From Atlanticothrix silvestris CENA357 (lineage in GTDB: Bacteria > Cyanobacteriota > Cyanobacteriia > Cyanobacteriales > Nostocaceae): a stretch of 50,065 nt of DNA. The stretch covers positions 1-50,065 of the forward strand of contig NZ_JAECZB010000027.1 of the NCBI RefSeq assembly GCF_016056295.1. The letters run 5' to 3'. Under the pieces are notes generated by a model. The model was not told the origin of the DNA and made no database searches. It saw nothing but the letters and a program-made list of their open reading frames with translations. Position numbers and translations under genes: made by a program. Shown here in pieces: positions 1 to 9,300 of the stretch (within the stretch, counting starts at the first letter, position 1; every line of letters starts with the position of its first letter).

Positions 1-6
1 CTTCTT

Positions 7-24
7 CCCCATGCCCCATGCCCC
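7..24. repeat. Heptamer tandem repeat (STRR), CCCCATG
   Basis: The 7-bp unit CCCCATG occurs twice followed by a partial CCCC. It lies just downstream of the DUF5895 gene on the minus strand. The complementary unit recurs at 5821-5848. Short heptamer arrays are typical of heterocystous cyanobacterial spacers. Confidence 0.7.
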
Positions 25-30
25 TAGGCT

Positions 31-900
31 TTAATAAGGTGGATAACCAAAATCATCTTCATCCGCATAGATGTAAGAACTGGAAACACCAGCCATTTCC
101 AGTTTTGGTGCTTCCACTTTGATGGGTTCCTTCCCAAATTCCTTATATTCTTCAAAAGTCTTGCAGATCATTGCAGATTCAGTTGAATCTGAAGCAATGA
201 GGTATTGTGTTAACGTACCAACTGTTGGATGCTTAAAGTCTACAGTCGAAGCGACCAAAGCAATATTTGGTTCAATGCCTCTTTCTTCACACTCGATTAT
301 TGGGCAAAAAATCCCGTGAGCGTGGAACAATGGGCCTTTTGGTGTGACGGGTTGCTTGCGATATATAGCGTAAGCCTTTTCTAGTTCAGCAACGAACCCA
401 CTAACAACTCTGCCTTGTTGAAATTCACAGTAAGTTTTGCTGAAACTCGCCCCTGCTGCACCATTGAGAGTTAATTGTAGTGGCGATTCATGTAAAAATT
501 TTTTATTTTCTCCTACTAAGAAAATGAGGTAGCGAGTAAAAGTTTTAAATTTAAGTTTGTCTGCTAAAAAAGCATCATAGTTTTCTTTCAGCGTACCTAA
601 TTTCATCCCAGTCTCTCGGTCTTTTACAGACAAAGGCCCCCGACGCACAATAACTATCTGTGGAGTGGCGTTGATAAAAACCGTTTCGACCCCAGAACTA
701 AACTCATGCTCTACTTGCTGCCAATTTTCATCTGGCTGAAAGCCAACAGCATTAGCATTATCCACCTTAATTGCTAAACCGTGGGGCTGAATGCCATCTG
801 TGCCATACCGAGGATTAATCATCTGACACCAGGGGATGACTTGAGAAGGGGGTGCGTTAAATTTATCGTCCTCAAAGTCGAACTTAGCAGATGCTTTCAT
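31..900 (-). CDS. DUF5895 family protein (cyanobacterial, function unknown)
   Basis: The product is 289 aa and soluble, with no signal peptide or membrane segment. I recognise the N-terminus (KFDFEDDKFNAPPSQVIPWCQMINPR) only from memory as the cyanobacterial DUF5895 family. The protein keeps several aromatic and charged blocks and ends in an acidic, Tyr-rich tail (YADEDDFGYPPY). Homologous proteins are usually annotated without function, and I cannot assign one. The gene is monocistronic here: it is separated from the next gene by about 400 bp that contain a MITE-like repeat. The start ATG at 900 is the first in frame and matches the expected N-terminus. Confidence 0.7.
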   Translation of the reverse strand: MKASAKFDFEDDKFNAPPSQVIPWCQMINPRYGTDGIQPHGLAIKVDNANAVGFQPDENWQQVEHEFSSGVETVFINATPQIVIVRRGPLSVKDRETGMKLGTLKENYDAFLADKLKFKTFTRYLIFLVGENKKFLHESPLQLTLNGAAGASFSKTYCEFQQGRVVSGFVAELEKAYAIYRKQPVTPKGPLFHAHGIFCPIIECEERGIEPNIALVASTVDFKHPTVGTLTQYLIASDSTESAMICKTFEEYKEFGKEPIKVEAPKLEMAGVSSSYIYADEDDFGYPPY

Positions 901-1071
901 CGTTTTAGGCTACAGAAGTGTTTTGCTAAACTAGTTTATCTTTATGATGCTGATAGTGGGAATTGCTTTTCCCATTTGTACCATTGGAATGGTACATTAC
1001 GCACGTTCTGAAGTAGATTTTAACAACTGCTTTTCTTTGCAATTTTTAGCAATCCGGTCAAATCTTGCTTA

Positions 1072-1243
1072 GAGCGTGTTTGAAAAGTCTGATTTAATAC
1101 CAGCCCAACGACTGAAAGTCGCGCCTACACAGACAAAACCCACCTCCGCGGGTTGAAAACCCTGATTTTGTGTTAGTCCGCGCAGGCGGACTTTGCTTGT
1201 GTAGTAGCGAATTATATTCGTCTAAAACTTTTCAAACATCCTC
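1072..1243. mobile_element. MITE-like palindromic element with 17-bp terminal inverted repeats
   Basis: The ends GAGCGTGTTTGAAAAGT (1072-1088) and ACTTTTCAAACATCCTC (1227-1243) are inverted repeats with two mismatches. Both ends are flanked outside by TTA (1069-1071 and 1244-1246), consistent with a TA-type target duplication. The interior contains nested hairpins, among them CGACT/AGTCG, CTACACA/TGTGTAG and AGTCCGC/GCGGACT. There is no coding capacity. A non-autonomous IS-derived repeat is the best reading; the parent IS is not in the window. Confidence 0.7.
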
Positions 1244-1303
1244 TTAGACGCTGATCTTGAAATTAAGTCACAATAATAGTAGGCAATCATAGAAGGTGCT
1301 ACT

Positions 1304-1615
1304 ATGCTTCGTCTAACTCAAATTATTCGCAACTTGTTTTTGCGGGTTGAAGGCTTTTTATCTGTTGTTTTCAAGAGTTTTTTGGGTTTTGTAAAAAGTT
1401 TCTTTGGCTTTTTTGCCAGGCTCTTTGGATTTACTAAGTCTGATTACTTTTTAGAATCTAATGAGGCGCAAGGTATAAAACAAACTTCGGCCAAAGAGTC
1501 GATTCAAACGGATCAAAATAAAACTCTTGAAACGACCGCCAATAACCGCCGTCGTTCTAATACGAAAATGGATGACTACTACCTTAATATGGCTCGTGAT
1601 CTGAAAAAGAAGTAA
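1304..1615 (+). CDS. Small conserved hypothetical protein with Phe-rich amphipathic N-terminus
   Basis: The 103-aa product has an N-terminal half (residues 1-48) rich in Phe and Leu with regularly spaced Lys/Arg, likely amphipathic helices that touch a membrane rather than a clean transmembrane segment. The hydrophilic C-terminal half ends with a DDYYLNMARDLKKK block. A purine-rich AGAAGG lies just upstream of the ATG. Similar small proteins occur in Nostoc-like genomes without known function. It is a single gene, followed by a hairpin at 1690-1711. Confidence 0.6.
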   Translation: MLRLTQIIRNLFLRVEGFLSVVFKSFLGFVKSFFGFFARLFGFTKSDYFLESNEAQGIKQTSAKESIQTDQNKTLETTANNRRRSNTKMDDYYLNMARDLKKK

Positions 1616-1689
1616 CAAAGCCATCCATTACTTAGCTAATTGAGGGAGAATACTAGTGCGATCGCCCAATAACCCCATAAAAAAACAAA

Positions 1690-1711
1690 AACCCCACCGT
1701 GAGGTGGAGTT
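1690..1711 (+). terminator. Hairpin downstream of the small 103-aa gene
   Basis: AACCCCACC (1690-1698) and GGTGGAGTT (1703-1711) form a 9-bp stem with one mismatch and a GTGA loop. A T-rich but not uniform stretch follows. The position, 75 bp after the stop, suits transcription termination. Otherwise the 1616-1933 spacer holds only AT-rich DNA and a short GC-rich palindrome near 1846. Confidence 0.45.
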
Positions 1712-1933
1712 GATTTAATTAGGGTTTCTTTTGATAGTACAATTGTACTAAAAATACTGGAATATGGCAAGTATTCTTCCTTACCTTCAATTTCTCACCA
1801 GAAAAAATAATCTTTTCATATAGCTAAGTATATAAAAATTTATGCGTGGGGCTACGCCTACGCAATTTCCTAGCAACTATTCCTTTCAAAATAACTTTAA
1901 TTAGGGTACTCCCTTGAGATGAGGGTATCCTAT

Positions 1934-2125
1934 TTAACTGCGGTGAGAACTTCTCTTACGCTGTCTATGTCTAGCAACTTCTTTGCGCTTACGTTTTTGC
2001 TCTGGCGTTTCAAAATGACGATGCTTTTTCATGTCTTGAAAAATTCCCGCCTTGGAAACTTCTCGCTTGAATCGACGTAAAGCTGACTCGATTCCTTCAT
2101 TCTCACCCACGAATATTTGGGTCAT
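1934..2125 (-). CDS. rpsU: 30S ribosomal protein S21
   Basis: The 63-aa basic protein has the S21 pattern: an [15 protein letters not shown] core, then a [24 protein letters not shown] tail rich in Lys/Arg. It binds the small ribosomal subunit near the 3' end of 16S rRNA and helps initiation. A perfect Shine-Dalgarno (AGGAGGT on the minus strand, 2129-2135) lies 3 bp from the ATG. It sits 120 bp downstream of the RNA-binding protein gene on the same strand. This rbp-rpsU arrangement is known from Anabaena, where the pair responds to low temperature. A hairpin with a U tract lies between the two genes, so part of the upstream transcript may stop before rpsU. Confidence 0.95.
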   Translation of the reverse strand: MTQIFVGENEGIESALRRFKREVSKAGIFQDMKKHRHFETPEQKRKRKEVARHRQRKRSSHRS

Positions 2126-2184
2126 TCTACCTCCTGCTTAATTGGTACTGGGTAATGTGTAAGTTATCCAGTAGACCTGAGTGC

Positions 2185-2210
2185 AAAAAGGGCAGACTCA
2201 TTGTCCGCCC
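2185..2210 (-). terminator. Terminator/attenuator between rbp and rpsU
   Basis: Read on the minus strand, GGGCGGA (2210-2204) pairs with TCTGCCC (2196-2190), allowing one G-U, and is followed directly by TTTTT (2189-2185). This is an intrinsic terminator shape 36-60 bp after the rbp stop and before rpsU. Read-through of it would set the rbp:rpsU ratio. Confidence 0.7.
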
Positions 2211-2245
2211 CTAAGACTTTAGAGTTAAATTCCTATTCTCAAAGC

Positions 2246-2551
2246 TTAATAGCGGCGAGAATATCCTCCACTATTACCTCGTCTATCACCACCAGACGAA
2301 CCTCTGTCTTCACGTGGTTTAGCTTTATTAACTTTTAAGCTACGACCCATCCAATCAGCGCCATCAAGAGCCTCAATTGCCGCTGCTTCTTCGGTATCTG
2401 TTCCCATTTCTACAAAAGCGAAGCCACGAGGACGACCTGTTTCACGATCATTAGGCAGTTGGACACGATTTACTGTGCCATATTCTGCGAAAGCTCGTTT
2501 CAAATCTTCTTCAGTAACCTCATAAGACAGATTACCAACGTAAATTGACAT
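2246..2551 (-). CDS. rbp: Cyanobacterial RRM RNA-binding protein (Rbp)
   Basis: The 101-aa protein has one RNA-recognition motif at residues 1-80 with RNP2 (IYVGNLSY, 3-10) and RNP1 (RGFAFVEM, about 42-49). A Gly/Arg/Ser-rich tail (SSGGDRRGNSGGYSRRY) follows. This is the Rbp family of cyanobacteria, several members of which are induced in the cold. It likely binds single-stranded mRNA. A GGAG motif precedes the ATG by about 8 bp. About 240 bp of AT-rich DNA separates it from the next upstream feature, enough for a long 5' leader. The downstream rpsU and the hairpin in between support a cold-regulated dicistron. The exact paralogue letter cannot be given. Confidence 0.92.
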   Translation of the reverse strand: MSIYVGNLSYEVTEEDLKRAFAEYGTVNRVQLPNDRETGRPRGFAFVEMGTDTEEAAAIEALDGADWMGRSLKVNKAKPREDRGSSGGDRRGNSGGYSRRY

Positions 2552-2798
2552 AGAATATCTCCAGAATCAAAAGGGTGTAGTGATTTAGATTCGGAGAGAC
2601 CTATGTTAAAACGAGTCATCCAGCCGAAAATAATTCTTAGTACCTCATCACAATAACATAAAACAAATTATTAGATGTTATTGCTTGTAAACATACTCAC
2701 ATCAATACCTTTCGGTTAAGGGGGAAAGGGTAAAAGGAAAAAAAAGCCCTTAACCCTTACCCTTTAACTTTTTCCCAAAGCACAATTTCAAGTTAAAA

Positions 2799-3020
2799 AT
2801 GCTTAACCGAACAGTATTGGGCCTACATCCACATCAAAAAGTACCAGTTTTGGTAGATGGGGAAGTCACAATTTTTGAGTCTGCGGCAATATGTGCTTAT
2901 CTTGCAGACAAACATCTAGAAATGGGGTTTGCTCCACCACTAGATAGTCCTGAACGTGCCTTTTATCATCAATGGCTCTTTTATGCCGATGAAGATTTTT
3001 ATGCCAAAATAACTCTCTAG
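2799..3020 (+). pseudogene. Glutathione S-transferase remnant
   Basis: The 73-aa reading frame contains the second half of a GST thioredoxin-fold domain: QKVPVLVDGEVTIFESAAICAYLADKH, including the cis-Pro (VPVL) and the ES pair that binds glutathione. The first about 45 residues with the catalytic residue are absent, and the helical C-terminal domain breaks off after about 20 residues at a stop. The family is normally about 200 aa. A five-unit heptamer array starts 9 bp after the stop. I read this as a decayed fragment, not a functional enzyme. Confidence 0.75.
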
Positions 3021-3028
3021 TACCATAG

Positions 3029-3063
3029 TTCGTAATTCGTAATTCGTAATTTGTAATTCGTAA
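3029..3063. repeat. Heptamer tandem repeat (STRR), TTCGTAA x5
   Basis: Five contiguous 7-bp units TTCGTAA (the fourth is TTTGTAA) fill 3029-3063, between the GST remnant and the stop of the DUF790 gene. A two-unit version of the same sequence is visible near 43168. Confidence 0.85.
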
Positions 3064-3088
3064 TGAGATTTGTGGGTTCTCTGCTCTA

Positions 3089-4303
3089 TCAATTGATTAC
3101 TGTTAGCACAGCTTTGGGTAATAATTTATCTTTAAACCAAACGATTTTCGCTGGGACATCATTTAATTTTACCCCGGCTTTTTCTAGATTTAAGCGCTCA
3201 GAAATAGCCAAAATCAAATTATCACATCCAGAACGTCGTACCTGATAAAATTTCTTTTGTAAATATTCTGGTCGCCAATAACCCACAATCTCTAATAAGA
3301 AGCTACGACCATCAGGATGTACTAACCGAAAATCGGGAATCATTACACTACCGGGAATAGGAACTAAATCAACTTCTCGCTCTAATATCCAGTCAGTTTT
3401 TAGAGCATCCCATTTATCGGCGAAAGATGCCTCTAGCATACTATCGTAAGGCTTGCCTTTGGAGTAGTGAGACACTAAACCACATTCGGAATTGAGGGTA
3501 AATCGTCCAGTTTTCCAAGTATTTGTATAGACATCACGAGTTTGCAGCGTCGCCGAAAGACTCCATTTAGTGACATGAAGTAAGGCGGGAATCAGTTTAG
3601 CGATCGCCAATCCATAACGCGTACTAGGATTAAATAAACTCGTCGGGCCATCCACTGTAATTGTAAATCCGTGGTCAGCATCACCCTCAATATAAGCCAT
3701 TAATTGAAATAACTTGAGATAACGAAATAACAGCTTATATTCTCCCGGAACATTGCGATGAGCATTTAAAATTAATTGACTGGCTTTATAAAAAATTCCC
3801 TGCACCTGAGATAAGTTATATCGATTTAACACATCTACTGGTGTGGGTGCATCAAAACCCGTCAAAATCTTATTTTCAATTAAATCAGCATAGAGTCCAT
3901 CGCGAACCTGTTCTAATAAAACTTCTCGTTCTAATTCTTGACTTAATTCATCAGCAACTTTGCTGAGAGTAATTTGTGTAGATTGCGGACTAGGAAATGA
4001 TTTAGCCGCTAAAGTAAACACTCGTTCTCTTAGCATTGGTGGTTCTAGAGGACTTACCACCTCAAAAGTACAAAAATTGCTTTTAATAATATAAGCTAAT
4101 CCCCGCTTTACCCGATAATCTGTTGCATCTCCTTCTAAATCTAAAAGTTGTCGCTCAAGCACACCTTGAGTCTTACCCATCGCTCCTTGAAAACAATTAA
4201 TTAATTCAGTCGCCAACGCTTGATTTTTATCATCAATCTTCAATCTCTTCGGGATGATCTCTTCTCCGTTCTGGCGATGACTCAGTAACTCTGTCGGTAA
4301 CAT
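3089..4303 (-). CDS. DUF790 family protein (Bax1-like nuclease)
   Basis: The 404-aa product starts with MLPTELLSHRQNGEEIIPKR, which fits the conserved N-terminus of DUF790 proteins. In archaea this family is Bax1, an endonuclease partner of the XPB helicase. The C-terminal region has a nuclease-like arrangement: FADKWD, then EREVDLVPIPGSVMIPDF, then LLEIVGYWRPEYLQKKF, giving Asp, Glu and Lys candidates. It lies directly downstream of, and overlaps by 71 bp with, the XPB-like helicase gene on the same strand, so the two are almost certainly co-translated. I infer a helicase-nuclease complex in DNA repair or defence; the sequence does not show which. Confidence 0.85.
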   Translation of the reverse strand: MLPTELLSHRQNGEEIIPKRLKIDDKNQALATELINCFQGAMGKTQGVLERQLLDLEGDATDYRVKRGLAYIIKSNFCTFEVVSPLEPPMLRERVFTLAAKSFPSPQSTQITLSKVADELSQELEREVLLEQVRDGLYADLIENKILTGFDAPTPVDVLNRYNLSQVQGIFYKASQLILNAHRNVPGEYKLLFRYLKLFQLMAYIEGDADHGFTITVDGPTSLFNPSTRYGLAIAKLIPALLHVTKWSLSATLQTRDVYTNTWKTGRFTLNSECGLVSHYSKGKPYDSMLEASFADKWDALKTDWILEREVDLVPIPGSVMIPDFRLVHPDGRSFLLEIVGYWRPEYLQKKFYQVRRSGCDNLILAISERLNLEKAGVKLNDVPAKIVWFKDKLLPKAVLTVIN

Positions 4304-5807
4304 CTGAATTTTTGATTTTTGATTTTTGATTTTTAATGGAATAATTTATTTCTAATTGTTCCGCAGCTTTATCATTTCTCCCCTTTCCACTTCCATATAC
4401 AACCTGCAAATTGCCTTTCTTCTTCTCTTCCCTTGTCTTACCCTCACCTCGTCGCCGCGCTGATGTCCTTTCCTCACTCGTATCTTCCGCCACTACTTCA
4501 TATAAAATCGCCTGCTTATTTTCGATATTTCCCTTTCGCAAAACCCTTCCCAAACGTTGAATATATTCTCTTGTAGAACCAGTCCCAGATAAAATAATAG
4601 CTACAGAAGCTGCTGGCACATCCACACCCTCATTCAACACATGAGAAGCAACCAAAGTGTTATATTCACCTCCTCGAAATTTGGTTAAGATTTCGTGGCG
4701 TTCTTTCACAGGAGTTTGATGAGTAATTGCCGGAATTAGTAACTGTTGAGAAATGCTGTAAACTGTGGCATTATCCGCCGTAAAAATCAAAATTCGAGCA
4801 GGAAAATGTTCTGCTAGTAAATCAGCCAAAATTCGCAACTTGCCATCAGTACCCAAAGCAATTTCTTTGGCTTCGCGGTGCGCTAACATAGCTCTACGTC
4901 CAGCTTGCGATCGCGCACTCATTTGCACGAACATTTGCCAACCTTGAATACTCCCCAAAGAAATCTTCGATTGCCGTAAAAAATCATTGCGGGTTTGAAT
5001 TAATTCGTTATATCTTTCTCGCTCCAGTTGTGATAATTTCACTTTTATTTGGACAATTTCATGTTCTGCTAAGGCTGTCCCTGCTAAATCTTCAGCGCGT
5101 TTGCGATATACTTCTGGGCCAATCAGAATATTTAAATCGGCGTGTTTGCCATCAGTGCGTTCTGGGGTAGCAGAGAGTCCCAAACGATAGGGTGCGATCG
5201 CATATTCAGCAATCACCCGACCAAAATCTGTTGGTAAATGATGACATTCATCAAAAATCATCAAAGCATATAAATTCCCCAAAGTTTCCGCATGAATGGC
5301 TGCACTGTCGTAAGTTGCAACTAAAATAGCTGTTCTATCCCGTGAACCACCACCTAGCAATCCCACTTCAGCATCGGGAAACGCCGCCACCAAATGTGCA
5401 TACCATTGATGCATCAAATCCAAAGTTGGGACAACAATTAACGTAGTGCGTGGCGTTGTTTGCATCGCCATCTGCGCCAAATAAGTCTTTCCCGCAGCTG
5501 TAGGTAGCACAACCACCCCTTGTCTTCCCGCTAACTTCCAAGCTGCTAACGCCTCACTCTGGTGGGGATAAGGTTCCATTTCTAAACTAGGAACCAGATC
5601 TACTGGATAAAATTCCTTGGCTTCATCAATAAAGTAAACATCTTCCGCTTGTAGCGCTTCTACCAAAGAACGATATCTAATCGCCGGAATCCGAAATTTT
5701 TCAACTCTATCGTCCCATGTAGCATAGTCCATCCAAGCTTTACCGCGTGGTGGTGGATGCAAAATTAATGTGCCACGGTCAAAAGTTAATGTAGGGGTGC
5801 GAGCCAT
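4233..5807 (-). CDS. XPB-like superfamily 2 DNA helicase
   Basis: The 524-aa protein has SF2 motifs in order: Walker A PTAAGKT (102-108), DECH box (186-189), SATPER (212-217), and motif VI QRLGRVLRKG in the C-terminal RecA-like lobe. An N-terminal domain of about 75 residues precedes the helicase core. Length and layout match bacterial/archaeal XPB-type helicases that travel with DUF790. The C-terminal tail after about residue 490 looks non-conserved: part of it (NYSIKNQKSKIKNSD) is encoded by an AT-rich heptamer array at 4309-4336, and the last 23 codons overlap the DUF790 start. The start ATG at 5807 is the first in frame and directly precedes a plausible fold. Confidence 0.88.
   Translation of the reverse strand: MARTPTLTFDRGTLILHPPPRGKAWMDYATWDDRVEKFRIPAIRYRSLVEALQAEDVYFIDEAKEFYPVDLVPSLEMEPYPHQSEALAAWKLAGRQGVVVLPTAAGKTYLAQMAMQTTPRTTLIVVPTLDLMHQWYAHLVAAFPDAEVGLLGGGSRDRTAILVATYDSAAIHAETLGNLYALMIFDECHHLPTDFGRVIAEYAIAPYRLGLSATPERTDGKHADLNILIGPEVYRKRAEDLAGTALAEHEIVQIKVKLSQLERERYNELIQTRNDFLRQSKISLGSIQGWQMFVQMSARSQAGRRAMLAHREAKEIALGTDGKLRILADLLAEHFPARILIFTADNATVYSISQQLLIPAITHQTPVKERHEILTKFRGGEYNTLVASHVLNEGVDVPAASVAIILSGTGSTREYIQRLGRVLRKGNIENKQAILYEVVAEDTSEERTSARRRGEGKTREEKKKGNLQVVYGSGKGRNDKAAEQLEINYSIKNQKSKIKNSDVTDRVTESSPERRRDHPEEIED
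4309..4336. repeat. Heptamer STRR inside the helicase coding sequence
   Basis: TTTTTGA is repeated three times followed by TTTTTAA (4309-4336). It lies within the 3' end of the XPB-like helicase frame, 6 bp upstream of the DUF790 start. Three units equal 21 bp or seven codons, seen as the Lys/Asn/Ile-rich tail. Confidence 0.85.
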
Positions 5808-5820
5808 TTTGAATTAGGAA

Positions 5821-5848
5821 ATGGGAAATGGGGCATGGGGCATGGGGA
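5821..5848. repeat. Heptamer tandem repeat (STRR), ATGGGGC
   Basis: Four 7-bp units (ATGGGAA, ATGGGGC, ATGGGGC, ATGGGGA) lie just upstream of the helicase start. The rest of the 5808-6312 spacer is AT-rich. It contains one open frame that I do not accept as a gene, and a HIP1 site near 6243. Confidence 0.8.
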
Positions 5849-6295
5849 AAAGTCCTTAACTCCTCTGCTTTCAGTACTTTGATTACTAATAACGCAAAAA
5901 GGACATGATTTTTCTCTATTACCTATATTCTCAGTGTTCTCAGTGTCTCTGCGATTTGTTTATTCGATGTCTAATATCAAGCTATTATCAACTTTTAAAA
6001 GGTCAGTATTTGTGGAAAAAACAAAGAAGAAATAAGTTGTTATTTCCTGAAGTAATTCATTATAAAAAATTAAGAATTATCTTTTTTCATACTTGCCTGA
6101 AAAAGCAAAAACAATATGGTGTAGAAATTTGGGGAATTTTTTTATATCAAGCAACTACTAGTTCTGGTTTTTACTACTTTAGATAGATTCATATCAATTG
6201 ATTGTTAGTTGTGGATTTTCCCAGTGCAAAATAGGTGTGGAGCGATCGCGTTGTCTAGCTAAGTTTTGGGAATAATTCTTTTAGCTAGCTGCACT

Positions 6296-6304
6296 AAAGG
6301 AGAG
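6296..6304 (+). promoter_or_regulatory. Strong RBS deciding a TTG start of the hybrid kinase
   Basis: AAAGGAGAG lies 8 bp upstream of TTG at 6313. No in-frame ATG is available before conserved membrane sequence begins, so the TTG start is preferred. Confidence 0.75.
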
Positions 6305-6312
6305 AAGCCACA

Positions 6313-9300
6313 TTGAAAGCAATACGCCCCCGGCTCGCACCTTATGCTGTGGCACTGTTAGCTGTGAGTAGCGCATTACTACTGACACTACTACTACACC
6401 CACTGCTGAACCCATCCATTTTTATACTATTTTTTGCTGCCGTAGCGGTTAGCGCTTGGTATGGGGGTATGGAAGCGGGAATATTAGCCACAATTCTATC
6501 TACTTTAGCTGTCACCTACTTTTTAATTGACCCAGTATTTTCGCTTGTAGTTGATCTAAGTAGCTTGGTGCGCTTGGGTTTATTTGTGCTGGTGACATTT
6601 ATTATGAGTTTACTAACCTCAGAATTACGCACTACTAAGCAGCGTTTAGAGGTGAGTATACAAAAGCAACAAGCAAGTGAAGCTAGATTTAGACGTTTAG
6701 CGGAGTCTAATGTCATTGGCATCATCGTAGCTGAAATCACCGGGGCAATTATTGAAGCTAACAATGCTTTTTTAGAGATGGTGGATTATACACGGGAGGA
6801 TATGCTGGCAGGGCGAATACAATGGCATGAGATGACACCACCAGAATATATAGAGGAGAGTGAAGCAGCAATTGCAAAACTCAGAACCATAGGCGTATGT
6901 ACCCCTTTTGAAAAAGAATATATCCGTAAAGACGGCAGCCGAGTACCCGTTCTTATAGGTTCTGCTTTATTAGAAAGCAATCAACAGCAAGTTATCAGTT
7001 TTGTTTTAAATTTAAGCGATCACCGACAAATAGAGAATGCTTGGCGTGAAAGCCAGAGTAGATTTCGTGCTTTAGCTGATGCCACTATTGAAGGTGTGAT
7101 CATCCACGAAAATGGAAAAGTGTTGGATGCCAACCCGGCCGTAGCCAAAATGTTTGGTTATGAACTCAACAAAATCATTGGCATGTCGGCAGCAGAATTA
7201 TTAACACCAGAATCGCAAAAAATATTTATAGAAAATCTCAATTTTTTTGATGACAAGCCCTATGAACTAATAGGGGTCAAAAAAGATGGGACACATATTT
7301 TCTTAGAAGTGGTAGGTAAAAGCTGTATATATCAAGGTCGTAGTGTCAGAGTTGCTACAGGGCGTGACATCACAGAACGTAAACGCACAGAAGAAGCATT
7401 GCGCCAAAGAGAAGATGAGTTGCGACTCATTACAGACGCTGTGCCCGTTTTAATTTCTTATGTTGATACTCAGCAACGCTACCGTTTTAATAATAAGGGA
7501 TATGAAACTTGGTATGGGCTTTCCGCTTCAGAAACTTATGGTAAGCAGGTTCAAGAACTTCTCGGTGAGTCAGTTTATCAGGCAATTCTTCCTTACATAG
7601 AAATGGTCTTGTCAGGAGAACAAGTAATTTTTGAAGGTCAAGTTCCCCATAAAAATGGGAAAATGCATGATGTTAGTACTACCTACATTCCTCAATTTAG
7701 TGAACAAGGGAAAGTAAAAGGATTTGTAGCTTTAGTCACAGATATAACAAATCACAAACTAGCGCAAAAAGCTCTCAAAGATAGTGAAGAAAGATTACGG
7801 ACACTAACAGAAAAAGTATGCGTGATTCCTTGGGAAGTAGATGCCACTACAGGTAATTTTACTTATGTAGGCCCACAAACTGTAGAAATTCTGGGTTATC
7901 CTTTGACAGATTGGTATGCCGACAACTTCTGGGCTGAACACATGCACCCAGAAGATCGAGAATGGGTAATTGATTATTGCTTAGAAGCTTCACTATCAAA
8001 AGATAATTACGAATTTGAATACAGAATGTTGGCTACTGATGGCAGAATTGTGTGGCTGTATGACATTGTTAATGTGGTAAGGAGTGGGAACCAACCGCAG
8101 TTACTGCATGGCTTCATGATTGACATTACTGATCGCAAGCTTTCAGAACAAGAACGCGAACAATTACTAGCCCGCGAACAAGCAGCACGCGCTGAAGCTG
8201 AAGCAGCCAATCGCATGAAGGATGAGTTTCTAGCTACACTTTCTCACGAACTCCGCACTCCCTTAAATGCGATGATGGGCTGGACACAATTACTTAAAAG
8301 CCGCAAATTTGATGAAACTACCACAGAACGGGCTTTAGAGACAATTGATCGCAACACTAAGTCTTTAGCCCAATTAATTGAAGATGTCCTAGATGTCTCG
8401 CGGATTATTCGCGGTACACTGCACCTAAATACCCATCCAGTAGAACTGATCCCAATTTTGCAAGCAGCAATTGATACTGTGCGTCCAGCAGCTGACGCTA
8501 AAGAAATTCGCATTGAGTGCAAATTTGACCAGACTGTCGGGGTAGTGATGGGCGATGCCAACCGCTTACAACAGGTAGTATGGAACCTGCTTTCTAATGC
8601 TGTTAAGTTCACATCCAAAGAAGGAATAGTGACATTGCAACTAGAGCGCATAGATTCCCGCGTGCAAATTCGGGTCAGCGATACAGGGGGGGGAATTGCC
8701 CCTGAATTCTTGCCCCATGTGTTTGAACGCTTTCGCCAAGCCGATAGCTCAACTACGCGATCGCACGGTGGATTAGGATTAGGGCTAGCGATCGTTCGCC
8801 ACTTGGTAGAGTTACACGGTGGTACAGTTTCTGCTGAAAGTCCAGGAATAGGACAGGGAGCAACCTTCATTGTTAATTTGCCGATGAAGGCTGTTGCTGT
8901 AGATGTCAAAAAGCCAGAGCAGCTTTCACCTATTAATGAACACTGTGAAGAAGATCCCAATAATTTGCCAACACTTAGGGGATTGCGAGTGCTTGTTGTC
9001 GATGATGAGCCGGATGCCCGTCAATTGATCACGACGGTACTAGAGCAGTATGGCGCAAAAGTTATGGCAGTTGCATCTGCTTTCGAGGCATTACTTGCTT
9101 TGCCAAAATTCCACCCCGATATACTCGTGAGCGATATTGGAATGCCACAAGAAGATGGCTACGCCCTAATTCGTAAACTCCGAACCCTTTCCCAAGAGCA
9201 AGGAGGGCGGATTCCCGCAGTAGCACTGACAGCCTACGCTAGGGCAGAAGACCGCACACAAGCTTTATTAGCAGGTTTTCAACTTCATGTTCCTAAGCCA

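Noticed and set aside
5905-6186. 93-codon plus-strand frame in the spacer before the hybrid kinase
   Set aside because: Rich in Tyr, Phe, Cys and Ile as expected for AT-rich noncoding DNA, no RBS, no recognisable motif.
8244-8960. 238-codon minus-strand frame inside the histidine kinase
   Set aside because: Shadow frame opposite conserved HisKA/HATPase codons.
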